Origin: Macrococcoides caseolyticum
GTDB lineage: Bacteria; Bacillota; Bacilli; Staphylococcales; Staphylococcaceae
Assembly: GCF_021366795.1 (NCBI RefSeq)
Contig: NZ_JAHCPS010000016.1
Location: 1-34,921 of the forward strand
Reading direction: 5' to 3'
DNA length: 34,921 nucleotides
The notes below the pieces were generated by a model that was given only the letters and a program-made list of their open reading frames with translations, ran no database searches and was not told the origin of the DNA. Position numbers and translations under genes: made by a program. Below, in pieces: positions 25,816 to 33,518 of this stretch. The first letter of the stretch is position 1. Every line of letters starts with the position of its first letter.

Positions 25816-26767
25816 CGCTTTCTTTCTCATCTAATGTAAAAGTCATCTCCTGTAACATAGGTACTTCCTGGTCTTCTATTAAACGTAGCAGCGATGAAGC
25901 AGCGCGTTCTCCTGTTTGAAAATATGGAAATCGGATTGTCGTAATCATCGGCGTAACAATTGACGTCGTTTCATATCCTCCAAAACCTGTAATAGAGAGC
26001 TGCTCAGGTACTTTTATCCCCTGTTGTTGCGCCGCCTTTAATACGCCTAATGCAATATTATCTGTTGCACAAATTATGGCTTGATATTGTTTGACTAAAT
26101 CTTGAGCAGCTTTCGTTGCATCTTTTAATTTAAATGTCGTTTCAAATAAATCTAGTTTCTGAGCATAGCCTGCTTTGACACCTTGCTTTCTTTTTAAGCC
26201 AACAGCTATATCTATCTCTGGTACGCCAAGATACGCAACATTATTAAACTGAAACTGCTTGAAGTACTTACCTATCGTCACGCCCGCTTCATAGTCATTC
26301 TGGATAATCGAATGAATTTGAGGATGTTGCTGACCTACCAGTAAAATAGGTTTATCAATGGATTGAATCAACGCAATATGTGACGGTGTAACTTCAGTTG
26401 CCAATAGAATCATACCATCTACTTTACTCGTGTGAAATGTTTTGATGGCATTCAATTCGAGATCACTTGATAAATCAGTGTTGGCAATCAGCGTCTGGTA
26501 ATTATGTTGCCTCAAATACGTTTCAATACCAAGCAGTGTTTCATTGGAAGCATAAGAATTTAAGCGCGGCACAATGACACCAATCATATTCGTACGTTTC
26601 GCTTTTAAACTTTGCGCAAACTGATTAGGTGTGTAACCTGTTTCTTTCACAATTTTATCGAGTTTTTGTCTTGTTTTGTCGCTTACTGAACCACCGTTTA
26701 AATAACGCGATACAGTACTTTTTGAAACGCCAGCAAGCTTCGCAATATCCAATATATTATTCATCAT
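25790..26767 (-). CDS. scrR: LacI-family sucrose operon repressor ScrR
   Basis: Transcriptional repressor of 325 residues. The N-terminal LacI helix-turn-helix reads NILDIAKLAGVSKSTVSRYL with a following hinge helix (YTPNQFAQSLKAKR). The periplasmic-binding-protein-like effector domain covers about 60-325 (MIGVIVPRLNSYASNETLLG; VDGMILLATEV; CATDNIALGVL; ITGFGGYETTSIVTPMITT). It should release DNA on binding a fructose-type ligand. Its own promoter is uncertain. An extended -10, TGCTAAAAT (26791-26799, minus strand), lies upstream. Gene order and the operator at 25758-25771 identify it as ScrR. Confidence 0.93.
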   Translation of the reverse strand: MMNNILDIAKLAGVSKSTVSRYLNGGSVSDKTRQKLDKIVKETGYTPNQFAQSLKAKRTNMIGVIVPRLNSYASNETLLGIETYLRQHNYQTLIANTDLSSDLELNAIKTFHTSKVDGMILLATEVTPSHIALIQSIDKPILLVGQQHPQIHSIIQNDYEAGVTIGKYFKQFQFNNVAYLGVPEIDIAVGLKRKQGVKAGYAQKLDLFETTFKLKDATKAAQDLVKQYQAIICATDNIALGVLKAAQQQGIKVPEQLSITGFGGYETTSIVTPMITTIRFPYFQTGERAASSLLRLIEDQEVPMLQEMTFTLDEKESVDKDNIQS

Positions 26768-26862
26768 GCCATTCCTTTCATATTGACTTTATTTTAGCAT
26801 GTTTTAGAAATTCGTGATATAAAGAGGGTGTATTGATCATTGAATATCTAACAGGAGACTTT

Positions 26863-27756
26863 ATGATTATCAAAACAAGACAACCTTCCTCTTCTTTGCT
26901 TCAGTTACACCACCTCAAAGGACGCAGTAATCTCGATTTATCCGATTATGAATTAGAATTAAAAGGCTATTACGGCGAGCAACTGCTTGATCGTATTGTT
27001 AGTCGTGTAAATTTCGGAAATGCATTAGTCATTCAGGATTTAAGATTGTTAGATGGTAAGACTGAACGACAGTTCGATACAATCGTTATCGTGAATCAAA
27101 GTGCATATATATTAGACGCGAAATACTATACGAGGGATTCTCGTTATCAAGATGGCAAATTCTATCACGGTTATAAAGAGATTGAAAATCCTGATTTACA
27201 GATCAGCAGATCTGAAACTTTTTTAAGGAATTATATATGGAAGCATTTCGGCGTGAACTTTACAGTTGTGGGGTTTTTTGTATTTGTAAATAATGATGTG
27301 ACGTTTAAAAATGACGGTAGACATCCACGCTTGTTACACGCAAACGAATTGCAGTCATCATTTCATGAATTAAAGATGCACCCTGTAATGGAAGTTGACT
27401 ATGATATTGCAGAATTGCTTGTGAAAGCACATCGATCAGAATCAATCCATAGTGTTGAACTGAATATTACAGAAGCTGTGTTTTTTAAAGGTCCGAAATG
27501 TCCGAAATGTGCTGTTGTGCAAGACATAGAATTTTCTAATCTGATAAAGATGCCATGCTGTCATGAAATTTATAGTTTTAATGATGTGATGCACTATGCA
27601 CTGAAAGAATATTGTGCAATTCATAAATTGGGCAGTGTGAAAGTTGGTAAATTTACGAAGTTTATTACGGGAAGTGATGGGAGAAACTACAAAATCGAGC
27701 GTTTTATCAGGAAAAATTTAAAACGTACAGATAAGGAAGGTACGTATCAAATTTGA
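26863..27756 (+). CDS. NERD-domain (nuclease-related) protein
   Basis: Protein of 297 residues if started at the ATG at 26863, which has AGGAG five bases upstream; a TTG at 26833 would add ten residues. The NERD domain (about residues 30-145) shows ELKGYYGEQLLDRIVSR, FDTIVIVNQSAYILDAKYY and a long beta core. The DAK-Y element corresponds to the (D/E)xK part of the nuclease-like fold. The C-terminal third has a CPKC pair and a later CC pair (GPKCPKCAVV; MPCCHEIY), perhaps a zinc-binding knuckle, and ends in a basic tail. Divergent from scrR. NERD proteins have no agreed function. Nucleic-acid processing is possible. Confidence 0.8.
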   Translation: MIIKTRQPSSSLLQLHHLKGRSNLDLSDYELELKGYYGEQLLDRIVSRVNFGNALVIQDLRLLDGKTERQFDTIVIVNQSAYILDAKYYTRDSRYQDGKFYHGYKEIENPDLQISRSETFLRNYIWKHFGVNFTVVGFFVFVNNDVTFKNDGRHPRLLHANELQSSFHELKMHPVMEVDYDIAELLVKAHRSESIHSVELNITEAVFFKGPKCPKCAVVQDIEFSNLIKMPCCHEIYSFNDVMHYALKEYCAIHKLGSVKVGKFTKFITGSDGRNYKIERFIRKNLKRTDKEGTYQI

Positions 27757-27778
27757 ATTGGATATTAATGGGTATAAA

Positions 27779-27874
27779 TGCACAATTCTGATTTGATGCG
27801 GGCACTTTTTTGAAGTTTTTTCCTGTTCGTGCACACTTCTGATTCCAAGTGGGCACTTTTTTATAATTTTTTCC
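27779..27874. repeat. 45-bp tandem direct repeat
   Basis: Two copies (27779-27823 and 27830-27874, period 51 bp) agree at 37 of 45 positions by hand alignment. Each runs TGCACA-TTCTGATT ... GGGCACTTTTTT ... TTTTTTCC. Read on the minus strand they give a repeating GKN-KKVP--NQ-CA pattern, so small spurious ORFs arise here. It lies between convergent genes. Confidence 0.85.
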
Positions 27875-27888
27875 ACTAAACATCAAAA

Positions 27889-27916
27889 AACTAACCACTC
27901 TCCAGAGTGGTTAGTT
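27889..27916 (-). terminator. tatC terminator overlapping its stop codon
   Basis: AACTAACCACTC (27889-27900) pairs with GAGTGGTTAGTT (27905-27916), a 12-bp stem with a 4-base loop. On the minus strand TTTTTT follows. The stem includes the TAA of tatC (27911-27913). Confidence 0.9.
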
Positions 27917-28666
27917 CTCTAGTTCTTCTTCAATTAAACGTTGTTCCCCTTTTAAGTACTGGCGATACCCAATTTTACTAATCTGTATGCTCACTTCATA
28001 CAATAGAATCATTGGCATGGCAAACATGAAATACGTAATTAAATCTGGTGGTGCGATTAATGCAGCTACCACAAAGAGTGCAAAGTATGCGTATTTTCGA
28101 TTTTTCTTCAGAAACATCGGTGTAATTAACCCAAGTCTGGTCAAAAACAGCAATAGGATTGGTAACTGAAATAGGAAACCAAATGGAATTGTAAATCTCA
28201 GCATCTCATTAAAATATTCTTTAACACCAATCATTTGATTAACACCCATTTCACTTGCAAGCCCAATCGTAAAATAAATTAAATATGGAAATACGTAGTA
28301 ATAACTAAATGCGAGTCCCGCTAAAAACAACACTAAACTAATTGGAATATAGGATAACGTTGCACGGCGCTCTTTTGGATGTAAGCCTGGAGAGATAAAT
28401 GCCCATAACTGATATAAAATAACTGGCGAGGTGATTATCAGTGCAATAATCATGATGACCGTAATATAAATCGTTAATGGATCACTTACTTTGAAATAAT
28501 GGAGCTCTATTTCTTTAGGTACATCATCCTTTGTTAAAAACTTCGTAACGGGCTTTCCGAAGTAGAATCCTACTGCAGTAGCAGCAACTAAGCAATAGAG
28601 TACAACCATGATACGTTTACGTAACTCTTCTAAATGTTCTACAACTGTTAAATTATCTTTATTCAT
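27911..28666 (-). CDS. tatC: Twin-arginine translocase subunit TatC
   Basis: Membrane receptor for folded proteins with twin-arginine signals, 251 residues with six TM segments. The conserved N-terminus reads VVEHLEELRKRIMVV. The periplasmic loop and TM2 region contain SPVILYQLWAFISPGLHPKERR, a hallmark of TatC. The C-terminus is basic then acidic. It follows tatA by about 60 bp, with a terminator-like hairpin in between. The rex-tatA-tatC order matches B. subtilis rex-tatAy-tatCy from memory. The identity of the exported substrates is not evident in the window. Confidence 0.96.
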   Translation of the reverse strand: MNKDNLTVVEHLEELRKRIMVVLYCLVAATAVGFYFGKPVTKFLTKDDVPKEIELHYFKVSDPLTIYITVIMIIALIITSPVILYQLWAFISPGLHPKERRATLSYIPISLVLFLAGLAFSYYYVFPYLIYFTIGLASEMGVNQMIGVKEYFNEMLRFTIPFGFLFQLPILLLFLTRLGLITPMFLKKNRKYAYFALFVVAALIAPPDLITYFMFAMPMILLYEVSIQISKIGYRQYLKGEQRLIEEELEN

Positions 28667-28687
28667 TTAAGGAATTAACCTCCTCAT

Positions 28688-28713
28688 AAAAAAACGGCAA
28701 ACATGTTCGCCGT
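28688..28713 (-). terminator. Attenuator-like hairpin between tatA and tatC
   Basis: On the minus strand ACGGCGAA pairs with TTTGCCGT (one G-U pair) around CATG (28694-28713), followed by a T7 run (28688-28694). It lies after the tatA stop and before the tatC ribosome site. It could lower tatC transcript relative to tatA. Confidence 0.7.
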
Positions 28714-28727
28714 CATACAATCTAAAT

Positions 28728-28928
28728 TTATTTTACATCTTTGTTATCTTTGTCATCATGGTCTTTCATAATGCCATCTGTTGCATCTTTGAATTCTTTT
28801 AATGACGTCCCCATTGCACGACCGAATTCTGGTAATTTCTTAGGTCCAAAAATAATAAGTGCAATAATACCTAAGAAAATCATTACTGGTCCTGAAAGTG
28901 CTAACCCAACTGTATTGATAAATAACAT
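28728..28928 (-). CDS. tatA: Twin-arginine translocase subunit TatA
   Basis: Small pore-forming subunit, 66 residues. One N-terminal TM helix (about 8-26) leads into the hinge FGPKKLPEFGRAMG and an amphipathic helix (TSLKEFKDATDGIM), then an acidic/basic tail KDHDDKDNKDVK. This is the TatA layout. It starts 12 bp after the rex stop behind a GGGGG site and probably belongs to the rex transcript. Confidence 0.95.
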   Translation of the reverse strand: MLFINTVGLALSGPVMIFLGIIALIIFGPKKLPEFGRAMGTSLKEFKDATDGIMKDHDDKDNKDVK

Positions 28929-28940
28929 CTATTTAACCCC

Positions 28941-29573
28941 CTAATGATTTTTCATAAAGAATATAAGCGACTGTAATTCCACACCTAAATCGATATGATG
29001 AACGTGTACCCCACTTGGTACTGTTAAACGTTCCGGTGTAAAGTTTAATATACCTTTAATTTGTGCTTTTGTCACTCTATTTGCGACATCTTGTGCAACT
29101 GCACCCGGTACAGTCAGAATAACGACCTGAATGCCTGTTTCTTCAACAATCTTTTCGAAATCTTTCATATCTTCAATTTTAATCTTACCAATGGTCTTAC
29201 CCACTGCATTTGAACTTGTATCGAATGCTGCTGTAATCTTCATGCGATCATTTATTGAGAAATTATAATTAACAAGCGCTGTACCGAGATTACCAACCCC
29301 AATGATAGCGACTTTGGTAATAATATCTTGCTGCAGTGTGGTCTTAAAGAAATTTAATAAGAAATTAACGTTGTAACCATAACCTTTTTTCCCTAGCTCA
29401 CCAAAATAAGAAAAATCTCTACGTATTGTGGCAGAATCAATTTGTAAGCCTTCACTTAATTCCTTACTACTTACTCTTTCCACATTCGAATTATATAAAG
29501 TATTTACAAAACGATAATATAAAGGCAATCTCTTTAGTGTGGCTTTAGGAATTTTTATTTCGTCCTTCGACAT
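28941..29573 (-). CDS. rex: Redox-sensing transcriptional repressor Rex
   Basis: NADH/NAD+-responsive repressor of fermentation and respiration genes, 210 residues from the ATG at 29573 (MSKDEIKIPKATLKRLPLYY). A GTG nine bases upstream is part of the GGGTG ribosome site and is not a likely start. The winged helix includes VSSKELSEGLQIDSATIRRDF and FGELGKKGYGYNV. The Rossmann domain carries VAIIGVGNLGTALVNYNF, with the GxGxxG-type loop, and ends with a swapped helix (LQSLIFFMK). A Rex-box-like sequence lies 26-43 bases upstream, suggesting autoregulation. First gene of rex-tatA-tatC, divergent from the ABC-F gene. Confidence 0.96.
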   Translation of the reverse strand: MSKDEIKIPKATLKRLPLYYRFVNTLYNSNVERVSSKELSEGLQIDSATIRRDFSYFGELGKKGYGYNVNFLLNFFKTTLQQDIITKVAIIGVGNLGTALVNYNFSINDRMKITAAFDTSSNAVGKTIGKIKIEDMKDFEKIVEETGIQVVILTVPGAVAQDVANRVTKAQIKGILNFTPERLTVPSGVHVHHIDLGVELQSLIFFMKNH

Positions 29574-29598
29574 CCTATTCACCCGTTTTCAAATTTAT

Positions 29599-29616
29599 TT
29601 GTGATACATTTCACAT
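29599..29616. promoter_or_regulatory. Rex-box-like operator upstream of rex
   Basis: TTGTGATACATTTCACAT (29599-29616) fits the 18-bp Rex operator TTGTGAA-WWWW-TTCACAA at most positions. It lies just upstream of the rex start in the rex/ABC-F intergenic region. It also fits a CRP/FNR-type TGTGA-N6-TCACA, so a Crp-family regulator such as ArcR is an alternative. Confidence 0.55.
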
Positions 29617-29730
29617 CACTAATGATTATATCACTTTCCATTTCACTTGACTATGTGAAATTTCACAAAATCAATTAATTTATTCCTAGTTTATCTGACT
29701 TCATGTACAATGATAATGAGGTGAAACAAC

Positions 29731-31647
29731 TTGATATTATTACAAGCAAGTAACATTACAAAATCCTACTCAGGTGAAAATATATTTTCAAATGTGAAAT
29801 TCGAAGTGAAATCCAATGACCGTATTGCCATCGTTGGTCGTAATGGAGCCGGTAAAACGACGTTAATGAAAATTCTTGCCGGAACAGAAGAATTTGATTC
29901 TGGACATCTTTCGATGACTAAAAATGTAAAACTTGGTTACTTAACACAACAAATGACTTTAAATGCTGATGGTACAGTATATGAAGCAATGAAAAAACCA
30001 TTTCTACATCTAGAAAAAATGCAAAAAGAACTAAGTGAAATTGCACAATATCTTAGTGATGAAAGTCATCAGGCAAGCTCAGCTGATTATCAGCAAAAAT
30101 TAATAGAATACGAAAAGTTGCAACATCAGTTTGAAACGCAAGATGGTTATTTATACGAAACGAAGATAAAAACTGTATTAACGGGTCTCAATTTTAAAGA
30201 AGAAGATTTTCATCAAAAAATTGATACATTCTCAGGTGGACAAAAAACACGCTTGGCACTTGCTGAAATGCTCCTTCACAATCCAGATTTATTGCTCCTT
30301 GATGAGCCGACAAACCATTTAGATATGGATACAACTGCCTGGCTTGAAAATTACTTAACCACTTATAGCGGTGCTATCGTAATCATATCTCACGACCGTT
30401 ATTTCCTGGATAAGGTCGTCAATACGGTATATGATGTCGCACTTGGGCAAGTTCAGAAATATGTCGGTAATTACTCAAAATTTATCGAACAACGCGATCA
30501 ATTCTACGAAAAGATGCAGGCGCAATATGAACGACAACAAGCTGAAATCAAACGACTGGAGACCTTTGTTCAAAAGAATATTACTCGTGCTTCAACAAGT
30601 GGTATGGCAAAATCACGCCGTAAAGTACTCCAAAAAATGTCTAAAATCGATATGCCGAAACAAGACGACCATTCAATGCGTTTACGTTTTAATATACAAA
30701 AAGAAACAGGTAATGATGTATTACGTATTAATGATCTTGCAATTGGATATGACACACCACTTGCAAAACATCTCAATTTAGATATTAAAAAGCAAGATGC
30801 AGTTGCATTTATCGGTCCAAATGGTATCGGAAAAACGACATTGATAAAAACCATTGCCAAACAACTTCAAGCATTAAACGGTGATATCCATTATGGCTCA
30901 AATGTTTCTATAGGATATTATGATCAGAAACAAGCTGAATTCTTTTCAAACAATACAGTGTTGGAAGAGCTTTGGCAGTACTATCCCCACTTACCTGAGA
31001 AAGAAATTCGTACAGTACTCGGTCGCTTCCTATTTGTACAGGATGATGTTAAAAAAATCATAAACGATTTATCCGGAGGCGAAAAAGCACGCCTTCAACT
31101 CGCTAAACTTAGTCTTGAAGAAAATAATGTATTAATTCTCGATGAGCCAACAAACCATTTAGATATTGATGCAAAAGAAGTCCTTGAAGATGCCTTAATC
31201 CATTATCCTGGAACGTTATTATTTGTGAGTCACGATCGTTATTTTATCAATAAGATTGCGACAAAAGTATTCCAGATGACAGATAAAGGCGGGAAATTAT
31301 TTTTAGGAGACTATTCGTACTTCATTGAAAAAGAAGAAGAACGCATTGCCCATGAGCAATTTAACGAACAAGTTATGAAACAAGCACAAAAAGAACCATC
31401 CAACAATGATTTTAAAGCCAACCAAAAAGAACGCAGAAAAATAGAACGTCAGCTTGAACGTACAGAGCAAGATATCCAACAAACAGAAGCAAAAATTGCG
31501 GATATCGAAGAACAATTAACCTTACCAGAAGTGTTTAATGATCATGAAAAAGCGCATCAATTAAATCAAGAATTAATCGCACTTAATCAATCACTCGAAC
31601 AAATGGTCGAACAGTGGACAGAACTTGAACTCACCTTAGAAGATTAA
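29731..31647 (+). CDS. ABC-F family ATPase (YdiF-like), TTG start
   Basis: Soluble twin ABC protein of 638 residues without membrane segments, of the ribosome-associated ABC-F class. ABC1: Walker A GRNGAGKTTLMK, signature FSGGQKTRLALAEM, Walker B LLLLDEPTNHLDMDT. The interdomain linker (about 240-320) is charged and helical. ABC2: GPNGIGKTTLIK, LSGGEKARLQLAKL, LILDEPTNHLDID. The C-terminal extension (about 560-638) is a coiled coil. The start is TTG, eight bases after GAGGTGA. B. subtilis YdiF lies in the same neighbourhood. Such proteins act on stalled ribosomes, and some give antibiotic protection. Synteny suggests a housekeeping member here. Confidence 0.94.
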   Translation: MILLQASNITKSYSGENIFSNVKFEVKSNDRIAIVGRNGAGKTTLMKILAGTEEFDSGHLSMTKNVKLGYLTQQMTLNADGTVYEAMKKPFLHLEKMQKELSEIAQYLSDESHQASSADYQQKLIEYEKLQHQFETQDGYLYETKIKTVLTGLNFKEEDFHQKIDTFSGGQKTRLALAEMLLHNPDLLLLDEPTNHLDMDTTAWLENYLTTYSGAIVIISHDRYFLDKVVNTVYDVALGQVQKYVGNYSKFIEQRDQFYEKMQAQYERQQAEIKRLETFVQKNITRASTSGMAKSRRKVLQKMSKIDMPKQDDHSMRLRFNIQKETGNDVLRINDLAIGYDTPLAKHLNLDIKKQDAVAFIGPNGIGKTTLIKTIAKQLQALNGDIHYGSNVSIGYYDQKQAEFFSNNTVLEELWQYYPHLPEKEIRTVLGRFLFVQDDVKKIINDLSGGEKARLQLAKLSLEENNVLILDEPTNHLDIDAKEVLEDALIHYPGTLLFVSHDRYFINKIATKVFQMTDKGGKLFLGDYSYFIEKEEERIAHEQFNEQVMKQAQKEPSNNDFKANQKERRKIERQLERTEQDIQQTEAKIADIEEQLTLPEVFNDHEKAHQLNQELIALNQSLEQMVEQWTELELTLED

Positions 31648-31668
31648 CCGGCAGATGCCGGTTTTTTT
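31646..31668 (+). terminator. ABC-F gene terminator
   Basis: AACCGGC (31646-31652) pairs with GCCGGTT (31657-31663) around AGAT, followed by a T-run to 31668. The stem begins in the stop codon. Confidence 0.9.
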
Positions 31669-31826
31669 GTGCACAAAGTTATACACAACAAAAAGCTTAT
31701 GATGACAGTAATCCACAAAGTTATCCTACTTATCCACAGAAAATCAGGTGGAAAGAATGCTTTTTTTAGTGTAATACTCCCTATTGACTTATAGTTATCA
31801 ACATTTTGTGCACAAGTTGTTCATAA
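31667..31826. promoter_or_regulatory. Cluster of DnaA-box-like 9-mers
   Basis: Against TTATCCACA: a perfect copy at 31730-31738; single mismatches at 31679-31687 (TTATACACA), 31709-31717 (TAATCCACA) and 31795-31803 (TTATCAACA); two mismatches at 31667-31675 and 31806-31814 (both TTGTGCACA, within palindromes) and at 31818-31826 on the minus strand (TTATGAACA). Seven sites in 160 bp is far above expectation. Most point the same way. No replication gene is adjacent, so this is more likely a DnaA-titration or regulatory cluster than an origin. Confidence 0.7.
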
Positions 31827-31932
31827 GTACGTGTGTTCGCGTAGATAAAAAGCATACAGGAAATTGCAGTAGTGAAGATTATATCACGCAACTTGTGGTA
31901 TATACATAACATCATATTTAAGGAGAAATGCT

Positions 31933-32037
31933 ATGTATAGATTTCCACGTAGTTGCTTAGGCAGCATTATATTATCAGTCATTCTTTCAATTATCTTAAC
32001 CATATTACTAAATGGTTGTGTCGCTATAATGCATTAA
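31933..32037 (+). CDS. 34-residue hydrophobic peptide
   Basis: An unannotated short ORF with an excellent ribosome site (AAGGAG seven bases before ATG). It begins MYRFPRSCLGSIIL, continues as one long hydrophobic helix (about residues 9-28), and ends LLNGCVAIMH before TAA. Two positive charges precede the helix. The end LLNGC resembles a lipoprotein signal with a very short mature part, although Asn at -2 is unusual for a lipobox. Possible identities are a type I toxin-like membrane peptide, a signal-peptide-like pheromone precursor, or a small membrane regulator. A weak extended -10 (TGGTATATA, about 31896-31904) lies upstream, and the hairpin at 32038-32067 directly follows. I do not recognise a family. 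Confidence 0.6.
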   Translation: MYRFPRSCLGSIILSVILSIILTILLNGCVAIMH

Positions 32038-32067
32038 AAGAGTCAACGCAAATTTACGTTGACTCTT
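32038..32067. terminator. Terminator between the small peptide gene and tsaD
   Basis: AAGAGTCAACG (32038-32048) pairs with CGTTGACTCTT (32057-32067) around an 8-base loop. It abuts both the peptide stop (32035-32037) and the tsaD stop (32068-32070), so it is shared by two convergent genes. U-tracts are modest. Confidence 0.7.
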
Positions 32068-33066
32068 CTATAATTCAATATTTGATTTACCATTTAAGTT
32101 CATTTCACCAAAGTCCTGATTTAAATAATGATAATATGCAGCTGCACCTATCATCGCGGCATTATCAGTACATAGTTCAAATGGAGGAATCATTAATTTA
32201 ATTCCTTTTTGTTCACATAACGCTGTCATACGAGCGCGTAATCCTTTATTAGCAGCAACCCCGCCACAAATCAATAACTGATGAATATCATATTCCTCAA
32301 GTGCTTTAAATGTCTTTTCAGTTAATACATCAATCACACTTGCCTGGAAACTTGCAGCCACATCTTCGGGTTGATAAGTTTCACCCTTTTGATTTTTGTT
32401 ATGTAACGTATTAATTACCGCACTCTTCAATCCACTAAAGCTAAAATCATAACCTTCTAAAATTGGTCGAGGTAAATTTAAATTATCTTCACCATTTGCA
32501 GCTAATCTATCGACATGCGGACCACCCGGATATGGAAGGTTAATCGTTCTCGCTACTTTATCATATGCTTCGCCGACCGCGTCATCTCGTGTCTGACCAA
32601 TAATCTCGAAATCCAGATGATCTTTCATCACAACGAGCTCAGTATGCCCACCAGAAACAACTAATGCAAGTATCGGGAACGTTAAGCGTTCTTCAATATG
32701 ATTTGCATAGACATGGCCGGCAATATGATGTACTGGAATTAATGGCTTGTTATGTGCTAATGCTAATGCTTTTGCTGCATTGATGCCTACAAGTAGTGCA
32801 CCAATTAAGCCTGGACCTTTTGTTACTGCAACTGCATCAATCTCATCCCACGAAATCGCTGCTTGCATCATCGCTTCATCAATTACCAATGTAATATTCT
32901 CAACATGATGGCGACTCGCCACTTCCGGCACAACACCACCAAAGCGCTTATGTGATTCAATTTGGCTATTTACGACATTGCTTAATACTTCATGACCATT
33001 TCTGACGATACTTACCGCTGTTTCATCACAGCTTGTTTCAATTGCTAATATTGTTACATCCATCAT
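32068..33066 (-). CDS. tsaD: tRNA N6-adenosine threonylcarbamoyltransferase TsaD
   Basis: Catalytic subunit of t6A37 modification of ANN-reading tRNAs, 332 residues. I start it at the ATG at 33066 ([20 protein letters not shown]), which overlaps the rimI stop as ATGA and has GGGTGA upstream. A GTG 15 bases earlier is part of that ribosome site. Kae1/TsaD motifs: metal ligands in [13 protein letters not shown] near residue 110, [22 protein letters not shown], and the late metal ligand in [12 protein letters not shown]. It transfers threonylcarbamoyl-AMP, made by TsaC (not in this window), with TsaB and TsaE as partners encoded just upstream. Confidence 0.97.
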   Translation of the reverse strand: MMDVTILAIETSCDETAVSIVRNGHEVLSNVVNSQIESHKRFGGVVPEVASRHHVENITLVIDEAMMQAAISWDEIDAVAVTKGPGLIGALLVGINAAKALALAHNKPLIPVHHIAGHVYANHIEERLTFPILALVVSGGHTELVVMKDHLDFEIIGQTRDDAVGEAYDKVARTINLPYPGGPHVDRLAANGEDNLNLPRPILEGYDFSFSGLKSAVINTLHNKNQKGETYQPEDVAASFQASVIDVLTEKTFKALEEYDIHQLLICGGVAANKGLRARMTALCEQKGIKLMIPPFELCTDNAAMIGAAAYYHYLNQDFGEMNLNGKSNIEL

Positions 33067-33518
33067 TTTAATTTCACCCACATTACTTTCGCATCCTGAT
33101 TCGGACCATAATAGTCACGTCTAACACCACCGTATGTAAAACCAAGTGATTCATATAATCGACGTGCGCGTAAATTCTCTTCTCTTACTTCTAAACTCAT
33201 CATTTCACACGTCATTTTTGCATAATTCATGACGTACTCTAGTAATAATTTTCCGTAGCCTTTACCACGTAATGATTCATCAATGGCAACCGTTGTAATT
33301 TGAGCCTGATCAATCACAATCCACATACCTAAATAACCAATCACTTCATTATCCTGTATCATTGTAAAATAATGTGCAAACTCATTCTTTTCTAATTCAT
33401 GATAAAAAGCATCTAAACTCCACGAACCGGATGGAAATGCCTTTTGTTCAATTGCATAGATAGATGGGACATCCTCAGTCACCATTTTTCTTATTGTGAG
33501 TCCTGATTGTTCTGCCAA
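33063..33518 (-). CDS. rimI: GNAT N-acetyltransferase RimI-like
   Basis: Acetyltransferase of 151 residues. The GNAT fold is clear: the acetyl-CoA loop is [17 protein letters not shown] (motif A, R-x-x-G-x-G), motif B includes [19 protein letters not shown], and the C-terminal strand ends [14 protein letters not shown]. The RimI class acetylates the N-terminus of ribosomal protein bS18, and its position between tsaB and tsaD is conserved in Firmicutes. The start overlaps the tsaB end by 28 bases, and the stop overlaps the tsaD start. The native target is inferred from family and context. Confidence 0.92.
   Translation of the reverse strand: MAEQSGLTIRKMVTEDVPSIYAIEQKAFPSGSWSLDAFYHELEKNEFAHYFTMIQDNEVIGYLGMWIVIDQAQITTVAIDESLRGKGYGKLLLEYVMNYAKMTCEMMSLEVREENLRARRLYESLGFTYGGVRRDYYGPNQDAKVMWVKLK

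Noticed and set aside
27707-27898. 63-codon minus-strand ORF with repeating KKVP-NQ-CA pattern
   Set aside because: It is the translation of the 45-bp tandem repeat, overlaps the end of the NERD gene and lacks a ribosome site.
29654-29667. TGTGAAATTTCACA as a Rex operator
   Set aside because: Half-site spacing is two bases shorter than the Rex consensus, so it is not annotated as a Rex box; kept only as a finding.
31667-31826. Replication origin
   Set aside because: DnaA boxes are dense, but there is no dnaA/dnaN, no AT-rich 13-mer array and no DnaA-trio next to a BoxI arrangement that I can recognise.
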